Shown in pieces: positions 1-8,560 of a stretch of 56,881 nucleotides of DNA. The DNA lies in the NCBI GenBank assembly GCA_001724855.1, contig MEED01000036.1, positions 1 through 56,881 on the forward strand, in the 5' to 3' direction. The stretch is from Lautropia sp. SCN 69-89. Lineage in GTDB: Bacteria > Pseudomonadota > Gammaproteobacteria > Burkholderiales > Burkholderiaceae_E. Both the position numbers and the translations under genes were made by a program. The notes under the pieces are model-generated. The model saw nothing but the letters and a program-made list of their open reading frames with translations, had not been told where the DNA came from and made no database searches. Numbering within the stretch: the stretch's first letter is position 1; each line of letters opens with the position of its first letter.

Positions 1-99
1 ATCGCCGACATCCTCGACCATCCGGACGACGCGGCGAAGCTCGCGACGGTGCGCGAGAAGGTCGGGCAGCTGACGGCGAAGTTCCCGGTCTACGGCTGA
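1..99 (+). CDS. glyA: Serine hydroxymethyltransferase, C-terminal end (partial)
   Basis: An open frame enters from the left edge and stops with TGA at 97-99, leaving 32 residues that end in KFPVYG. The text resembles the extreme C-terminus of GlyA ([10 protein letters not shown]..., then a [11 protein letters not shown]-like end). GlyA interconverts serine and glycine with tetrahydrofolate in the cytoplasm and commonly lies directly upstream of nrdR in proteobacteria, as here with a 16-base gap. The fragment is short, so the name rests on context as much as on sequence. Confidence 0.7.
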   Translation: MADILDHPDDAAKLATVREKVGQLTAKFPVYG

Positions 100-115
100 G
101 TGGCGCGAGCGCGCC

Positions 116-580
116 ATGCGCTGCCCCTTCTGCGACCATCCCGATACCCAGGTCATCGAGACCCGCGAGTCCGACGACGGCGCGAGCACCCGGCGGCGCC
201 GTCGCTGCCTGAACTGCGACAAGCGCTTCACCACCTACGAGCGCGTCGAACTGGCGCTGCCGGCGGTGGTCAAGAAGAACGGCATGCGCGCCGAGTTCGA
301 CCGTCGAAAGATGCGCGCCTCGATGGCGCTGGCGCTGCGCAAGCGGCCGGTGAGCGCGGAGGCGGTCGACGCGGCGATCCACCGGATCGAGGACAAGCTG
401 CTCAGCCTGGGGCTGCGCGAGGTGCCGAGCGAGCGGATCGGCGAGCTGGTGATGCGCGAACTGAAGAAGCTGGACAAGGTGGCTTACGTGCGCTTCGCGT
501 CGGTGTACCGCAGCTTCGAGGACGTCGACGAGTTCGCCGACGTGATCCTCGAAGTGCAGGCGCGCAAGCGGAAGGGGTGA
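116..580 (+). CDS. nrdR: Transcriptional repressor NrdR
   Basis: This 154-residue protein matches the usual NrdR length. It opens with a zinc ribbon (C3-x2-C6 and C31-x2-C34), with an arginine-rich run just before the second pair, followed by an ATP-cone domain (about residues 49-139) that senses ATP and dATP. NrdR is known to repress ribonucleotide reductase operons by binding NrdR boxes when dATP is bound. The gene follows glyA closely and probably shares its transcript. The ATG at 116 is chosen because the zinc ribbon starts immediately after it. A longer overlapping frame from 100 is compositional only. Confidence 0.95.
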   Translation: MRCPFCDHPDTQVIETRESDDGASTRRRRRCLNCDKRFTTYERVELALPAVVKKNGMRAEFDRRKMRASMALALRKRPVSAEAVDAAIHRIEDKLLSLGLREVPSERIGELVMRELKKLDKVAYVRFASVYRSFEDVDEFADVILEVQARKRKG

Positions 581-703
581 TCGGCCGCCCGTCGCGGATC
601 GAGCCAGCGCCGTGACGATGAGCCTTGCGTCGTAGCGGGGCGGCCGTCGACCGTGTAGAAGCCTCGTTTGGAACCTCCCCCTCGAACGAAGCGATCTACC
701 GAC

Positions 704-2419
704 CTACCGCTTCGCCCCCGATGCGCGGATCGCGTCGAGCGTGGCGTTGGGGGTGATCGCCTGCGGGTCGACCTTCAGGTGCACGACGGCCGGCCGGCGA
801 TTCCTGCGGGCGTGGTCGAGTGCTGCGCGCATGGCAGGCTCGAACTCGGCGGTGCGCTCGACGCGCGTGCCGAAGCCGCCGAAGGCCTCGCCGTATTTCG
901 CGAAGTCGGGATTCGTGAGCTCGGTACCCACGACCCGCGAGGGGTACTCGCGCTCCTGGTGCATGCGGATCGTGCCGTACATGCCGTTGTCGAAGACGAT
1001 CACGACCGGCGCGGCACCGTACTGCGCCGCCGTGGCCAGCTCCTGGCCGTTCATCAGGAAGTCGCCGTCGCCGGCGAAGCAGACCACGGTGCGCTGCGGC
1101 TGCGCGATCGCCGCCGACACCGCCGCGGGCACGCCGTAGCCCATCGAGCCCGAGGTGGTCGACAGCAGCGTGCGCAGGCCCGCGTAGGGCCAGAAGCGGT
1201 TGGCCCAGGTGGCGAAGTTGCCCGCGCCGTTGGTCAGGATCGCATCGGCGGGGAGCACGCGCTTCAGCGCCTGCACCACCTGCCACAGGTCGAGCGCCGG
1301 CGAGGCGCCGCCCGCGTAGATCGCGGGCTGGCCCTGCCAGGCTTCGTACTCGGTGCGCGCCTGGGCCACCGAACCCGCCCAGGCCGAGGAGTCGACCTTC
1401 AGCGCGCGCAGCGCCGCGGCGATCTCGGGCATGCCCGAGGCGATCATCAGGTCGGCCTGATAGACGCGCCCCAGCTCCTCGATGCCGGCATGCACGTGCA
1501 CCAGCGACTGCTTCGGGCGCGGCGCCGCGAGCAGCGTGTAGCCCGAGGTGGTCATCTCGCCCAGGCGCGGGCCGACGGCCAGCACCAGGTCGGCCTCCTT
1601 CAGGCGAGCTGCGAGCTTCGGGTTCACGCCGATGCCCACGTCGCCGACGTAGTTCGGATGGCGGTTGTCGAAGAGGTCCTGGAAGCGGAACGCGCAGGCC
1701 ACCGGCAGCCGGTTGGCTTCGGCGAATGCGCGCAGGTCGTCGCAGGCCTGGGTCGTCCAGCCGGTGCCGCCGAGCATCACGAAGGGCCGGCGCGCGCGTG
1801 CCAGCATCGCCGCGAGGGCCTCGATCTGCGCGGGGCCCGGGCTGGCGCGCACCGGCCTGTGGCAAGCGGCGTCGGCCACCGTGGCCTGCTGCACCAGCAT
1901 GTCCTCGGGCAGCGCGAGCACCACCGGCCCCATGCGCCCGCTCGCGGCGACCTGGAAGGCGCGTGCGACGTACTCCGGCAGGCGATCGGCGCGATCGACC
2001 TGCGCGACCCACTTGGCCATCTGGCCGAACATGCGCCGGTAGTCGACCTCCTGGAACGCCTCGCGGTCGATGAAATCGGTGCCCACCTGGCCGACGAAGA
2101 CGACCATCGGCACCGAGTCCTGGAAGGCGGCGTGCACGCCCACCGACGCGTTGCTCGCCCCCGGCCCGCGCGTGACCATCACCACGCCGGGCTTGCCGGT
2201 GAGCTTGGCGTACGCGTCGGCCATGAACGCCGCGCCACCCTCCTGGCGGCAGGTCACGAAACGGATGCGTTCGCGGTGACGGTACAGCCCGTCGAGCACC
2301 GCCAGGTAGCTCTCGCCCGGCACGCCGAACACCGTGTCCACCCCCTGCAGCGCCAGCGTGTCGCCGAGGATCCGGCCGCCGGGGCGCGCGCCAGGCGCGG
2401 CCGTCGTCGAGTTGGTCAA
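704..2419 (-). CDS. Thiamine-diphosphate-dependent enzyme, acetolactate synthase large-subunit-like
   Basis: A protein of about 571 residues with the three-domain layout of ThDP enzymes. The N-terminal PYR domain carries the catalytic glutamate in VPGES (about residue 36). A central nucleotide-binding-like domain follows, and the C-terminal PP domain has the GDG...DNG cofactor motif. The start is a TTG at 2419, because AAGGAG lies 5-6 bases upstream; the open frame continues to an ATG at 2728, but that start would run back through ribD. No small regulatory subunit (ilvH) is nearby, so this is unlikely to be the biosynthetic acetolactate synthase. A decarboxylase or carboligase of the same superfamily is equally possible and the substrate cannot be told. 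It is divergent from ribD. Confidence 0.8.
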   Translation of the reverse strand: MTNSTTAAPGARPGGRILGDTLALQGVDTVFGVPGESYLAVLDGLYRHRERIRFVTCRQEGGAAFMADAYAKLTGKPGVVMVTRGPGASNASVGVHAAFQDSVPMVVFVGQVGTDFIDREAFQEVDYRRMFGQMAKWVAQVDRADRLPEYVARAFQVAASGRMGPVVLALPEDMLVQQATVADAACHRPVRASPGPAQIEALAAMLARARRPFVMLGGTGWTTQACDDLRAFAEANRLPVACAFRFQDLFDNRHPNYVGDVGIGVNPKLAARLKEADLVLAVGPRLGEMTTSGYTLLAAPRPKQSLVHVHAGIEELGRVYQADLMIASGMPEIAAALRALKVDSSAWAGSVAQARTEYEAWQGQPAIYAGGASPALDLWQVVQALKRVLPADAILTNGAGNFATWANRFWPYAGLRTLLSTTSGSMGYGVPAAVSAAIAQPQRTVVCFAGDGDFLMNGQELATAAQYGAAPVVIVFDNGMYGTIRMHQEREYPSRVVGTELTNPDFAKYGEAFGGFGTRVERTAEFEPAMRAALDHARRNRRPAVVHLKVDPQAITPNATLDAIRASGAKR

Positions 2420-2505
2420 TGCGTTCTCCTTCGGTGGATCAGCGAATGCGAGCGGGCTCGTTCGCGCGGGGACGATCGTAGCGCGAACCGGCCCCGATTC
2501 GGCGC

Positions 2506-2511
2506 GATAAT
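2506..2511 (+). promoter_or_regulatory. Candidate -10 box of ribD (possibly leaderless)
   Basis: GATAAT ends 8 bases before the ribD ATG at 2520, so transcription would start at or next to the start codon. I see no good -35 at 17 bases and no Shine-Dalgarno before ribD. Weak evidence alone; the same spacing recurs at several genes in this window. Confidence 0.35.
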
Positions 2512-2519
2512 GGCGCCCC

Positions 2520-3620
2520 ATGTTCACGCCGGCCGACCACGATTTCATGGAGCGAGCGCTGCAACTCGCCGCGCTCGGGCTCACCACTGCCACGCCGAAC
2601 CCGCGCGTGGGCTGCGTCGTGGTGCGCGACAACGCGATCGTCGGCGAGGGGTGGCATCGGCGCGCCGGCGAGCCGCACGCCGAGGTGCTGGCGCTGGCGC
2701 AGGCCGGCGAGCGCGCGCACGGCGCCACCGCCTACATCACGCTCGAGCCGTGCAACCACCATGGCCGCACGCCGCCGTGCGTGGATGCGCTGATCGAGGC
2801 ACGGGTCGCGCGGGTGGTCGCCGCGATGGAAGACCCGAACCCCTCGGTCAACGGCGAGGGGCTCGAGCGGCTGCGGGCCGCGGGCATCGACGTGCGCTGC
2901 GGCCTGCTGCAACAGGAAGCGCGCGAGCTGAACATCGGCTTCGTCTCGCGGATGGTGCGCAATCGACCCTGGGTGCGGCTCAAGGTCGCCGCGAGCCTGG
3001 ACGGCCGCACGGCGCTGCCCGACGGCCGCAGCCAGTGGATCACCGGCGAGGCGGCGCGCGCCGACGGCCACGCGTGGCGCGCCCGTGCCTGCGCGATCCT
3101 CACCGGCATCGGCACGGTGCGCGACGACAACCCGCAACTCACCGTGCGCCACGTGCAGACGTCGCGGCAGCCGTTGCGGGTGCTGGTCGATTCGCGCTTC
3201 GAAGTCGATCCGGCCGCGCGCATCCTCGAGGGCGGCAGCACGCTGGTGGTGTGCGCGATCGACGAGGCGCAGCGCGTGTCCAGGACCGCACAGCTCGAGG
3301 AGCAGGGCTGCGAGGTGATCACGCTGCCGGACGCACGCGGCAAGGTCGACCTGCCTGCGCTCGTGCGCGAGCTCGCGCGCCGCGGCATCAACGAGCTGCA
3401 CGTCGAGGCGGGCTACCGGCTGAACGGATCGCTGCTGCGCGAAGACTGCGTCGACGAACTGCTGGTCTACATCGCGCCCACGCTGCTCGGCAACGCAATG
3501 GGGCTGGCCGACCTCGCCCCTCCCGGGTCGCTCGACGAGCGCCTCGTCCTTCGATGGCAGTCGGTCGATCGCGTCGGCGACGACCTGCGGCTGCTGGCAC
3601 GGCTTGCAGAAAGGATCTGA
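2520..3620 (+). CDS. ribD: Bifunctional riboflavin biosynthesis deaminase/reductase RibD
   Basis: RibD performs two steps of riboflavin synthesis: deamination of the pyrimidine ring, then NADPH-dependent reduction of the ribosyl side chain. The protein has 366 residues, the normal size. The N-terminal cytidine-deaminase-like domain (1-145) has the zinc motif HAE at 53-55 and PC...GRTPPC at about 77-87. The C-terminal reductase domain (about 150-362) begins near RPWVRLKVAASLDG. It is followed after 3 bases by ribE, so the two are co-transcribed. No FMN riboswitch precedes it. Confidence 0.96.
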   Translation: MFTPADHDFMERALQLAALGLTTATPNPRVGCVVVRDNAIVGEGWHRRAGEPHAEVLALAQAGERAHGATAYITLEPCNHHGRTPPCVDALIEARVARVVAAMEDPNPSVNGEGLERLRAAGIDVRCGLLQQEARELNIGFVSRMVRNRPWVRLKVAASLDGRTALPDGRSQWITGEAARADGHAWRARACAILTGIGTVRDDNPQLTVRHVQTSRQPLRVLVDSRFEVDPAARILEGGSTLVVCAIDEAQRVSRTAQLEEQGCEVITLPDARGKVDLPALVRELARRGINELHVEAGYRLNGSLLREDCVDELLVYIAPTLLGNAMGLADLAPPGSLDERLVLRWQSVDRVGDDLRLLARLAERI

Positions 3621-3623
3621 AGC

Positions 3624-4256
3624 ATGTTCACCGGAATCGTCTCGGCCGTGGGCCGCATCGAGCGCATCGAGCCGCTGGGCGCCGATGCCGGCGTGCGCCT
3701 GACCATCGATGCGGGCGCACTCGACCTGTCCGACGTGGCGCCCGGCGACTCGATCGCGATCCAGGGCGCCTGCATGACCGCCATCGGCATCGACGGCAGG
3801 CGCTTCGTCGTCGAGGTCTCGAAGGAAAGCCTGTCGAAGACGAGCGGGCTGGACCGGGTTGGCGAAGTGAACCTCGAGAAGGCGATGCGGCTCGACGACC
3901 GCATCGGCGGGCACCTGGTGTCGGGGCACGTCGACGGGCTCGGGCAGGTGGTCGCGTTCGAGCCGGTGGGCGAGTCGTGGCGGCTGGTGCTGCGCGCACC
4001 TGCGGAGCTGGCCAGGTTCTTCGCCTACAAGGGCTCGGTCACGGTCAACGGCGTCAGCCTCACGGTCAATCGCGTCAGCGACGTGGCCGGCGGCGCCGAG
4101 TTCGAAATCAACCTGATTCCGCACACGATCGCGGTCACCACGCTGAAGGCGCTGAAGGCGGGCGACCGGGTCAACCTCGAAGTCGACCTGATCGCGCGCT
4201 ACGTCGAGCGGATGCTCGGTGCACCGGGCGGCAACGCGGTGCCCGCGCGTTCGTAG
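3624..4256 (+). CDS. ribE: Riboflavin synthase alpha subunit
   Basis: Riboflavin synthase dismutates two molecules of 6,7-dimethyl-8-ribityllumazine into riboflavin and the pyrimidine precursor. The 210-residue product has the tandem lumazine-binding repeats of the family. It starts MFTGIVSAVG, and the second repeat begins near residue 98 with GGHLVSGHVDG. A GGATCTGA stretch overlapping the ribD stop serves as ribosome site. The gene is the second of the ribDE pair; ribB and ribH come about 600 bases later, after an opposite-strand gene. Confidence 0.95.
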   Translation: MFTGIVSAVGRIERIEPLGADAGVRLTIDAGALDLSDVAPGDSIAIQGACMTAIGIDGRRFVVEVSKESLSKTSGLDRVGEVNLEKAMRLDDRIGGHLVSGHVDGLGQVVAFEPVGESWRLVLRAPAELARFFAYKGSVTVNGVSLTVNRVSDVAGGAEFEINLIPHTIAVTTLKALKAGDRVNLEVDLIARYVERMLGAPGGNAVPARS

Positions 4257-4299
4257 CGCCGGACTCCCGGCGCGGGAATCTTCGCAGCGCGGACCGGCT

Positions 4300-4791
4300 C
4301 TAGAGGCCGGTCGTGCCGGCGCCGATCGCGACCGTGGCGCCGGCGACCAGTTCGTCGAGCAGTCCGCGTGCTTGCGCCACGGCCTCTTCGTCGAAGTCGA
4401 CGAGGGTGAGCGCGTTGTCATGATGCGGGCGGCGCAGCACCACCCGGTCGTCCACCAGCACGAAACCGCGCGGATAGTTGCGCGCGGACTCCTCGCTGCT
4501 CAGCACGCGCAGCCGCGGCCAGTGCCGGCGCAGCAGCGCGACCACCCGCGGGCACGAGCGCTCGACGAAGCCGGCGTCGTGCAGGACGATTTCGACCGTG
4601 GTGTCGCGGCCGCGTCCGAGCAGCGCTTCGAGCGCGTCGGCGAAAGCCTTGCGATCGAAGCCGTAGAACTCGCCGCGATCGTCGGCGATGCGCAGCGAGC
4701 GCTGCGCGCGCGACACGATGCCGTCGAATGCGGCGCGCGCTTCGCTGCGCGTGTCGACGCGACGGTAGCTCTGCAAGTCCTGCGGATTCAT
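4300..4791 (-). CDS. Hypothetical protein (163 aa), uncharacterised
   Basis: A 163-residue soluble protein without signal peptide or membrane segment. Patterns such as a glycine-poor alpha/beta layout, [18 protein letters not shown] and [13 protein letters not shown] faintly recall phospholipase D-like folds and an uncharacterised family seen near riboflavin genes in Burkholderiales (I associate it with DUF7931 but cannot confirm). The ATG at 4791 is preferred over the upstream ATG at 4881, because the longer form would overlap the divergent ribB start at 4875. It sits alone on the minus strand inside the riboflavin region. No function is assigned. Confidence 0.6.
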   Translation of the reverse strand: MNPQDLQSYRRVDTRSEARAAFDGIVSRAQRSLRIADDRGEFYGFDRKAFADALEALLGRGRDTTVEIVLHDAGFVERSCPRVVALLRRHWPRLRVLSSEESARNYPRGFVLVDDRVVLRRPHHDNALTLVDFDEEAVAQARGLLDELVAGATVAIGAGTTGL

Positions 4792-4862
4792 CACTTGCGA
4801 AGTATCGCGCCATGGGTGTCCGTCGCAGCCGCCGCCCGGCGGCAACGGCCGCCCGCCCAGCG

Positions 4863-4868
4863 TAAAAT
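4863..4868 (+). promoter_or_regulatory. Candidate -10 box of ribB (leaderless spacing)
   Basis: TAAAAT stands out in GC-rich surroundings and ends 6 bases before the ribB ATG at 4875, which would put the transcript start on the start codon. There is no convincing -35 and no Shine-Dalgarno. Confidence 0.4.
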
Positions 4869-4874
4869 GGCCGG

Positions 4875-5993
4875 ATGACACTGTCCAGCACCCCAGAAAT
4901 CATCGCCGAGCTCGCGGCCGGCCGGATGGTCATCCTGGTCGACGAGGAAGACCGCGAGAACGAAGGCGACCTGGTACTCGCCGCCGACTTCGTCACCCCG
5001 GAAGCGATCAACTTCATGGCCCGCTACGGCCGCGGTCTGATCTGCCTCACGCTCACCGAAGAGCGCTGCCGCCAGCTCGACCTGCCGCTGATGGTCGTGA
5101 GCAACGGCACGCGCCACGGCACGAACTTCACCGTGTCGATCGAGGCCGCCGAAGGGGTGTCCACCGGCATCTCGGCGGCCGATCGCGCCCGCACGGTGCA
5201 GGCGGCCGTGGCGCGCCACGCGAAGCCCGAAGACCTGGTCCAGCCCGGCCACATCTTCCCGCTGATGGCGCAGCGCGGCGGCGTGCTGATGCGCGCCGGC
5301 CATACCGAGGCCGGTTGCGACCTCGCGCGCCTGGCGGGTCTCACACCGGCGTCGGTCATCTGCGAGATCCTGAAAGACGACGGCACGATGGCGCGCCTGC
5401 CCGACCTGGTCGAGTTCGCCGCCCGGCACAACCTGAAGATCGGCGCGATCGCCGACCTCATCCAGTACCGCAGCGCCCATGAGAGCCTGATCGAGCGGCT
5501 CTCCGAGCGCCCGATCCGCACCCGCTGGGGCATGTTCCGGCTGGTGGCGTATCGCGACACGTCCGCCGGCTCGCCGCACCTGGCGCTCGTGCACGGGGAG
5601 GTCGATTCGCAGCGCGAGACGCTGGTTCGGGTGCACGAACCGCTGTCGGTGCTCGACCTGCTCGAGGCCGACGCATCCACCCACTCGTGGCCGCTCGAGC
5701 GCGCGCTGTCGACGATTGCCGCCGAGCCCTGCGGCGTCGTGGTGTTGCTCAACTGCGCGCAGCCTGCCGACGCGCTGTTCGCGCAACTGCAGCTCTCGGC
5801 CGACGGCGAGGCGCGCGCGAACGTGCGGCGGCGCGCCGGCAAGCTCGACCTGCGCACCTACGGCATCGGGGCGCAGATCCTCAAGGACCTGGGCGTCGGA
5901 CGCATGCGGCTGCTCTCGCAACCGCGCAAGATGCCCAGCATGACCGGCTTCGACCTCGAAGTCGCCGGCTTCGAGCCGGGCAACCAGGAGTAA
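4875..5993 (+). CDS. ribB: 3,4-dihydroxy-2-butanone-4-phosphate synthase with degenerate GTP cyclohydrolase II domain (RibBX type)
   Basis: The N-terminal domain (about 1-205) is an intact RibB. It has the acidic loop [11 protein letters not shown] (23-33), RHGTNF and AGHTEA, which convert ribulose 5-phosphate to the four-carbon precursor. The C-terminal domain (about 210-372) aligns in layout with RibA but lacks the zinc-binding C-D-C cluster. Where an active RibA has a GDVL...RCDCG segment, this protein reads [17 protein letters not shown] infer that GTP cyclohydrolase II activity is absent and that a separate RibA exists elsewhere, as described for RibBX proteins of other proteobacteria. 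The gene leads ribH (3-base gap) and nusB. Confidence 0.9.
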   Translation: MTLSSTPEIIAELAAGRMVILVDEEDRENEGDLVLAADFVTPEAINFMARYGRGLICLTLTEERCRQLDLPLMVVSNGTRHGTNFTVSIEAAEGVSTGISAADRARTVQAAVARHAKPEDLVQPGHIFPLMAQRGGVLMRAGHTEAGCDLARLAGLTPASVICEILKDDGTMARLPDLVEFAARHNLKIGAIADLIQYRSAHESLIERLSERPIRTRWGMFRLVAYRDTSAGSPHLALVHGEVDSQRETLVRVHEPLSVLDLLEADASTHSWPLERALSTIAAEPCGVVVLLNCAQPADALFAQLQLSADGEARANVRRRAGKLDLRTYGIGAQILKDLGVGRMRLLSQPRKMPSMTGFDLEVAGFEPGNQE

Positions 5994-5996
5994 CGC

Positions 5997-6608
5997 ATGG
6001 AGATCGAAGTGTTCCAGTCCGACCTGGACGGCAGCGGCCTGCGCATCGGCGTGGTTCAGGCGCGGTTCAACCAGGTCATCTGCGAGGCCTTGCGCGACGC
6101 CTGCCTGGCCGAACTGGTCGACCTCGGCGTCGACGCCGAAGACGTGTTCGTCTGCACCGTGCCCGGTTCGCTCGAGATTCCGCTGGTGCTGCAGCAGCTC
6201 GCGGCGTCGGGCGAGTTCGACGCGCTGATCGCGCTCGGCGCCGTCGTGCGCGGTGAAACCTATCATTTCGAGGTCGTCTCCAACGAGAGCGCAGCCGGTA
6301 TCTCGCGGGTGGCGCTCGACTTCAACGTGCCGGTGGCCAATGCGGTGCTCACCACCGAGACCGACGAGCAGGCGTCGGCGCGCGCGGCCGAGAAGGGCGC
6401 CGAAGCGGCGCGCGTGGCCGTCGAAATGGCCAATCTCGCGTCGTCACTGTCGGGCCTGGCCGGCGAGGACGAGGACGAAGACGATTACGACGATGACGAG
6501 GACGAGGACGAGGAAGAAGACGAGGACGAAGAAGACGAAGAAGACGAGGGCGAGTCCGAAGAGGAACGCCGTGCGCCGGGCCGCCACGGGCGCGGGGCGC
6601 GCCACTGA
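5997..6608 (+). CDS. ribH: 6,7-dimethyl-8-ribityllumazine synthase with long acidic C-terminal tail
   Basis: Lumazine synthase joins the pyrimidine and the four-carbon unit in the penultimate riboflavin step and usually assembles as pentamers or 60-mers. Residues 1-155 are a standard enzyme, with ARFN near 22-25, the phosphate-binding region and catalytic H90 in RGETYHFE. Residues 157-190 are almost only Asp and Glu (single Y, G and S exceptions), followed by a short basic end [13 protein letters not shown]. Family members normally stop near 155-165. The stop overlaps the nusB ATG by one base, so translation is probably coupled. If the enzyme forms shells, the tail could line or decorate them; that is inference. 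Confidence 0.94.
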   Translation: MEIEVFQSDLDGSGLRIGVVQARFNQVICEALRDACLAELVDLGVDAEDVFVCTVPGSLEIPLVLQQLAASGEFDALIALGAVVRGETYHFEVVSNESAAGISRVALDFNVPVANAVLTTETDEQASARAAEKGAEAARVAVEMANLASSLSGLAGEDEDEDDYDDDEDEDEEEDEDEEDEEDEGESEEERRAPGRHGRGARH

Positions 6609-7069
6609 TGCCCGGACCCGGCAAGGGGCGGGGCACGCCGGCCAAGAGCGCGCGGCGCCGCGCGCGCGAGCTCGCGCTCCAGGGCCTGTACCAGTGGCTG
6701 ATGTCGCGTGAAGATTCCGGTGCGATCCAGGCCCACCTTGCCGACACGCCGGGCTTCGAGAAGGCCGATGCAGGCCACTTCGAGGCGCTGCTGCACGGTG
6801 CGATCCGCGCGGCCGACGAGCTCGACGAGCTGATCGCGCCGAACCTCGACCGCAAGGTTGCCGAACTGAGCCCGGTCGAGCACGGCGTGCTGATGCTCGC
6901 GGCGTTCGAGCTGTCGCACATGCCCGAGATCCCCTATCGCGTCGTGATCAACGAGGCAGTCGAGCTGGCCAAGACCTATGGCGGCACCGACGGCTACAAG
7001 TACGTGAACGGCGTGCTCGATCGCGTTGCCGCGCGCCTGCGTCCTCACGAAGCGACCTCGCGCGGCTGA
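6608..7069 (+). CDS. nusB: Transcription antitermination factor NusB
   Basis: NusB binds boxA RNA with NusE (S10) and supports antitermination on rRNA operons. The 153-residue protein has the all-helical NusB pattern: [15 protein letters not shown] near the start, [18 protein letters not shown] in the middle and the characteristic [17 protein letters not shown]...[10 protein letters not shown] near the end. Its ATG shares a base with the ribH stop (TGATG). The riboflavin-to-nusB order is the classical arrangement in proteobacteria. Confidence 0.95.
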   Translation: MPGPGKGRGTPAKSARRRARELALQGLYQWLMSREDSGAIQAHLADTPGFEKADAGHFEALLHGAIRAADELDELIAPNLDRKVAELSPVEHGVLMLAAFELSHMPEIPYRVVINEAVELAKTYGGTDGYKYVNGVLDRVAARLRPHEATSRG

Positions 7070-7094
7070 GCGGCAGCGCCATCGGCCCAGCACC

Positions 7095-8051
7095 ATGCCG
7101 CTCGGCGAATTCGAACTGATTGCACGGTACTTCGACCGCGGCCCCGCGCGCGAGGCGATCCTCGGCATCGGCGATGACTGCGCGCTGCTCGCGCCCCCGT
7201 CGCCGCACTGCGTGACCGCGGTGTCCACCGACATGCTGCTGGCAGGCCGGCATTTCCTCGCCGACGACGACCCGGCGACGGTGGGCCACAAGGCGCTGGC
7301 GGTGAACCTGTCGGATCTCGCCGCGATGGGGGCGCGCCCGAGCGCATTCACGCTGGCGCTGGCCGTGCCTCAGGTCGACGAGGCGTGGCTCGGCGGATTT
7401 TGCGCAGGGCTGTTCGCGATCGCCGATCGCCACGGATGCGAGCTGGTCGGCGGCGACACCACGCGCGGCCCGACCACGATCTGCATCACCGTGTTCGGCG
7501 ACGTGCCGCCCGGGGCGGCACTGCGACGCGACGCGGCGCAGCCGGACGACGACCTCTGGGTATCGGGCACGCTGGGCGCGGCGGCGCTGGCGGTGCACGC
7601 GCTCGGCGAAGGCCGGCCGCGTTCGCCCGGCGACCCCGCCCGCATGCGGCTCGACCGCCCCGAGCCGCGCGTGGCGCTGGGCCTGTCGCTGCGCCACCTC
7701 GCACGCGCCGCGATCGACCTGTCCGACGGCCTGATCGGCGACCTCGGCCACATCCTCGATCGCTCGCGCGTCGGCGCCGAGGTCGACTGGAGTGCGGTGC
7801 CGGTCGACCCGAGCCTGGACGGCCTTCCCGAGCCGCTGCGCCGCCGTCTCGCGCTGGCCGGCGGCGACGATTACGAGCTGCTGTTCACCGCGGCACCGGA
7901 GAACCGCAGCGCGATCGAGGCGATCGGTGGCCGCCTCGGATTGCCGCTCGCGCGCATTGGCCGCATCGTGGCCGGCGAGGGGCTGCGCCTTCACGACGCC
8001 CGCGGCCGGCCGCTTGCCGTCGACGCACATGGCTTCGACCACTTCGCCTGA
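7095..8051 (+). CDS. thiL: Thiamine-monophosphate kinase
   Basis: ThiL phosphorylates thiamine monophosphate to the active cofactor ThDP. The 318-residue protein has family landmarks: GEFELIARYF at the start, GDDCALL (metal and ATP binding), STDMLLAGRHF, HKALAVNLSDLAAMGA, VGGDTTRGP, and LSDGLIGDLGHI later. The ATG at 7095 fits the conserved start; an upstream in-frame start at 7026 would overlap nusB. It sits between nusB and pgpA in one tight operon. A second thiamine gene, thiE, lies at 20.0-20.7 kb. Confidence 0.95.
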   Translation: MPLGEFELIARYFDRGPAREAILGIGDDCALLAPPSPHCVTAVSTDMLLAGRHFLADDDPATVGHKALAVNLSDLAAMGARPSAFTLALAVPQVDEAWLGGFCAGLFAIADRHGCELVGGDTTRGPTTICITVFGDVPPGAALRRDAAQPDDDLWVSGTLGAAALAVHALGEGRPRSPGDPARMRLDRPEPRVALGLSLRHLARAAIDLSDGLIGDLGHILDRSRVGAEVDWSAVPVDPSLDGLPEPLRRRLALAGGDDYELLFTAAPENRSAIEAIGGRLGLPLARIGRIVAGEGLRLHDARGRPLAVDAHGFDHFA

Positions 8052-8535
8052 TGCGCCGGCGCCGGTGCGCGCCGACTCGCGATTCATGCGCCAGCGGCTG
8101 TCGCGGCTGATCGCGTTCGGCTTCGGCAGCGGCCTGTCGCCGTGGGCGCCGGGCACCGTGGGGACGCTGTGGGCCTGGCTCGCCTTCGTCGTGCTCGATC
8201 GCTGGCTCGGACCGCCCGCCTGGGCGGCGCTCATCGCGGCGGGCGCCGCGGTCGGCGCCTGGGCCTGCGGCAAGACCGGGCGCGACCTCGGCGTGCCCGA
8301 TCACGGCTCGATCGTCTGGGACGAGATCGTTGCGTTCTGGCTGGTGCTGCTGTTCGTGCCGGCGACTGCGGCCGCGCAGTTCGTCGCGTTCGTGCTGTTC
8401 CGCTTCTTCGACATCGTCAAGCCGCCGCCGATCCGCCATTTCGACGCGAAGCTGAAGAACGGTTTCGGCGTGATGTTCGACGACCTGCTGGCGGCGCTCT
8501 ACACGCTGCTGCTGGTGGCGCTGTGGCAGCGCTGA
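8029..8535 (+). CDS. pgpA: Phosphatidylglycerophosphatase A
   Basis: PgpA removes phosphate from phosphatidylglycerophosphate at the inner membrane. The 168-residue protein has the conserved GFGSGLSPWAPGTVGTL near residue 29, an IVWDEIV motif and FFDIVKPPPI, with several hydrophobic membrane spans. The ATG at 8029 overlaps the thiL end by 23 bases and places GFGSGL about where other PgpA proteins have it. An in-frame ATG at 8086 would give a shorter 149-residue form. It is part of the nusB-thiL-pgpA-pncC run. Confidence 0.93.
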   Translation: MASTTSPDAPAPVRADSRFMRQRLSRLIAFGFGSGLSPWAPGTVGTLWAWLAFVVLDRWLGPPAWAALIAAGAAVGAWACGKTGRDLGVPDHGSIVWDEIVAFWLVLLFVPATAAAQFVAFVLFRFFDIVKPPPIRHFDAKLKNGFGVMFDDLLAALYTLLLVALWQR

Positions 8536-8560
8536 CTTTTCTCCAGGGAGGGGGCATGTC

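Noticed and set aside
704-2419. Biosynthetic acetolactate synthase (ilvB)
   Set aside because: No ilvH regulatory subunit or ilvC is adjacent and the sequence fits several ThDP decarboxylases equally, so no gene symbol was given.
2420-2519. Possible FMN riboswitch before ribD or ribB
   Set aside because: None of the conserved RFN blocks is present, and the candidate -10 box leaves no room for a leader.
668-4303. Very long plus-strand open frame (about 1200 codons) across the ThDP enzyme and ribD
   Set aside because: It is an antisense and out-of-frame shadow in GC-rich DNA: arginine, histidine and alanine dominate, no domain is recognisable, and real genes occupy the region.
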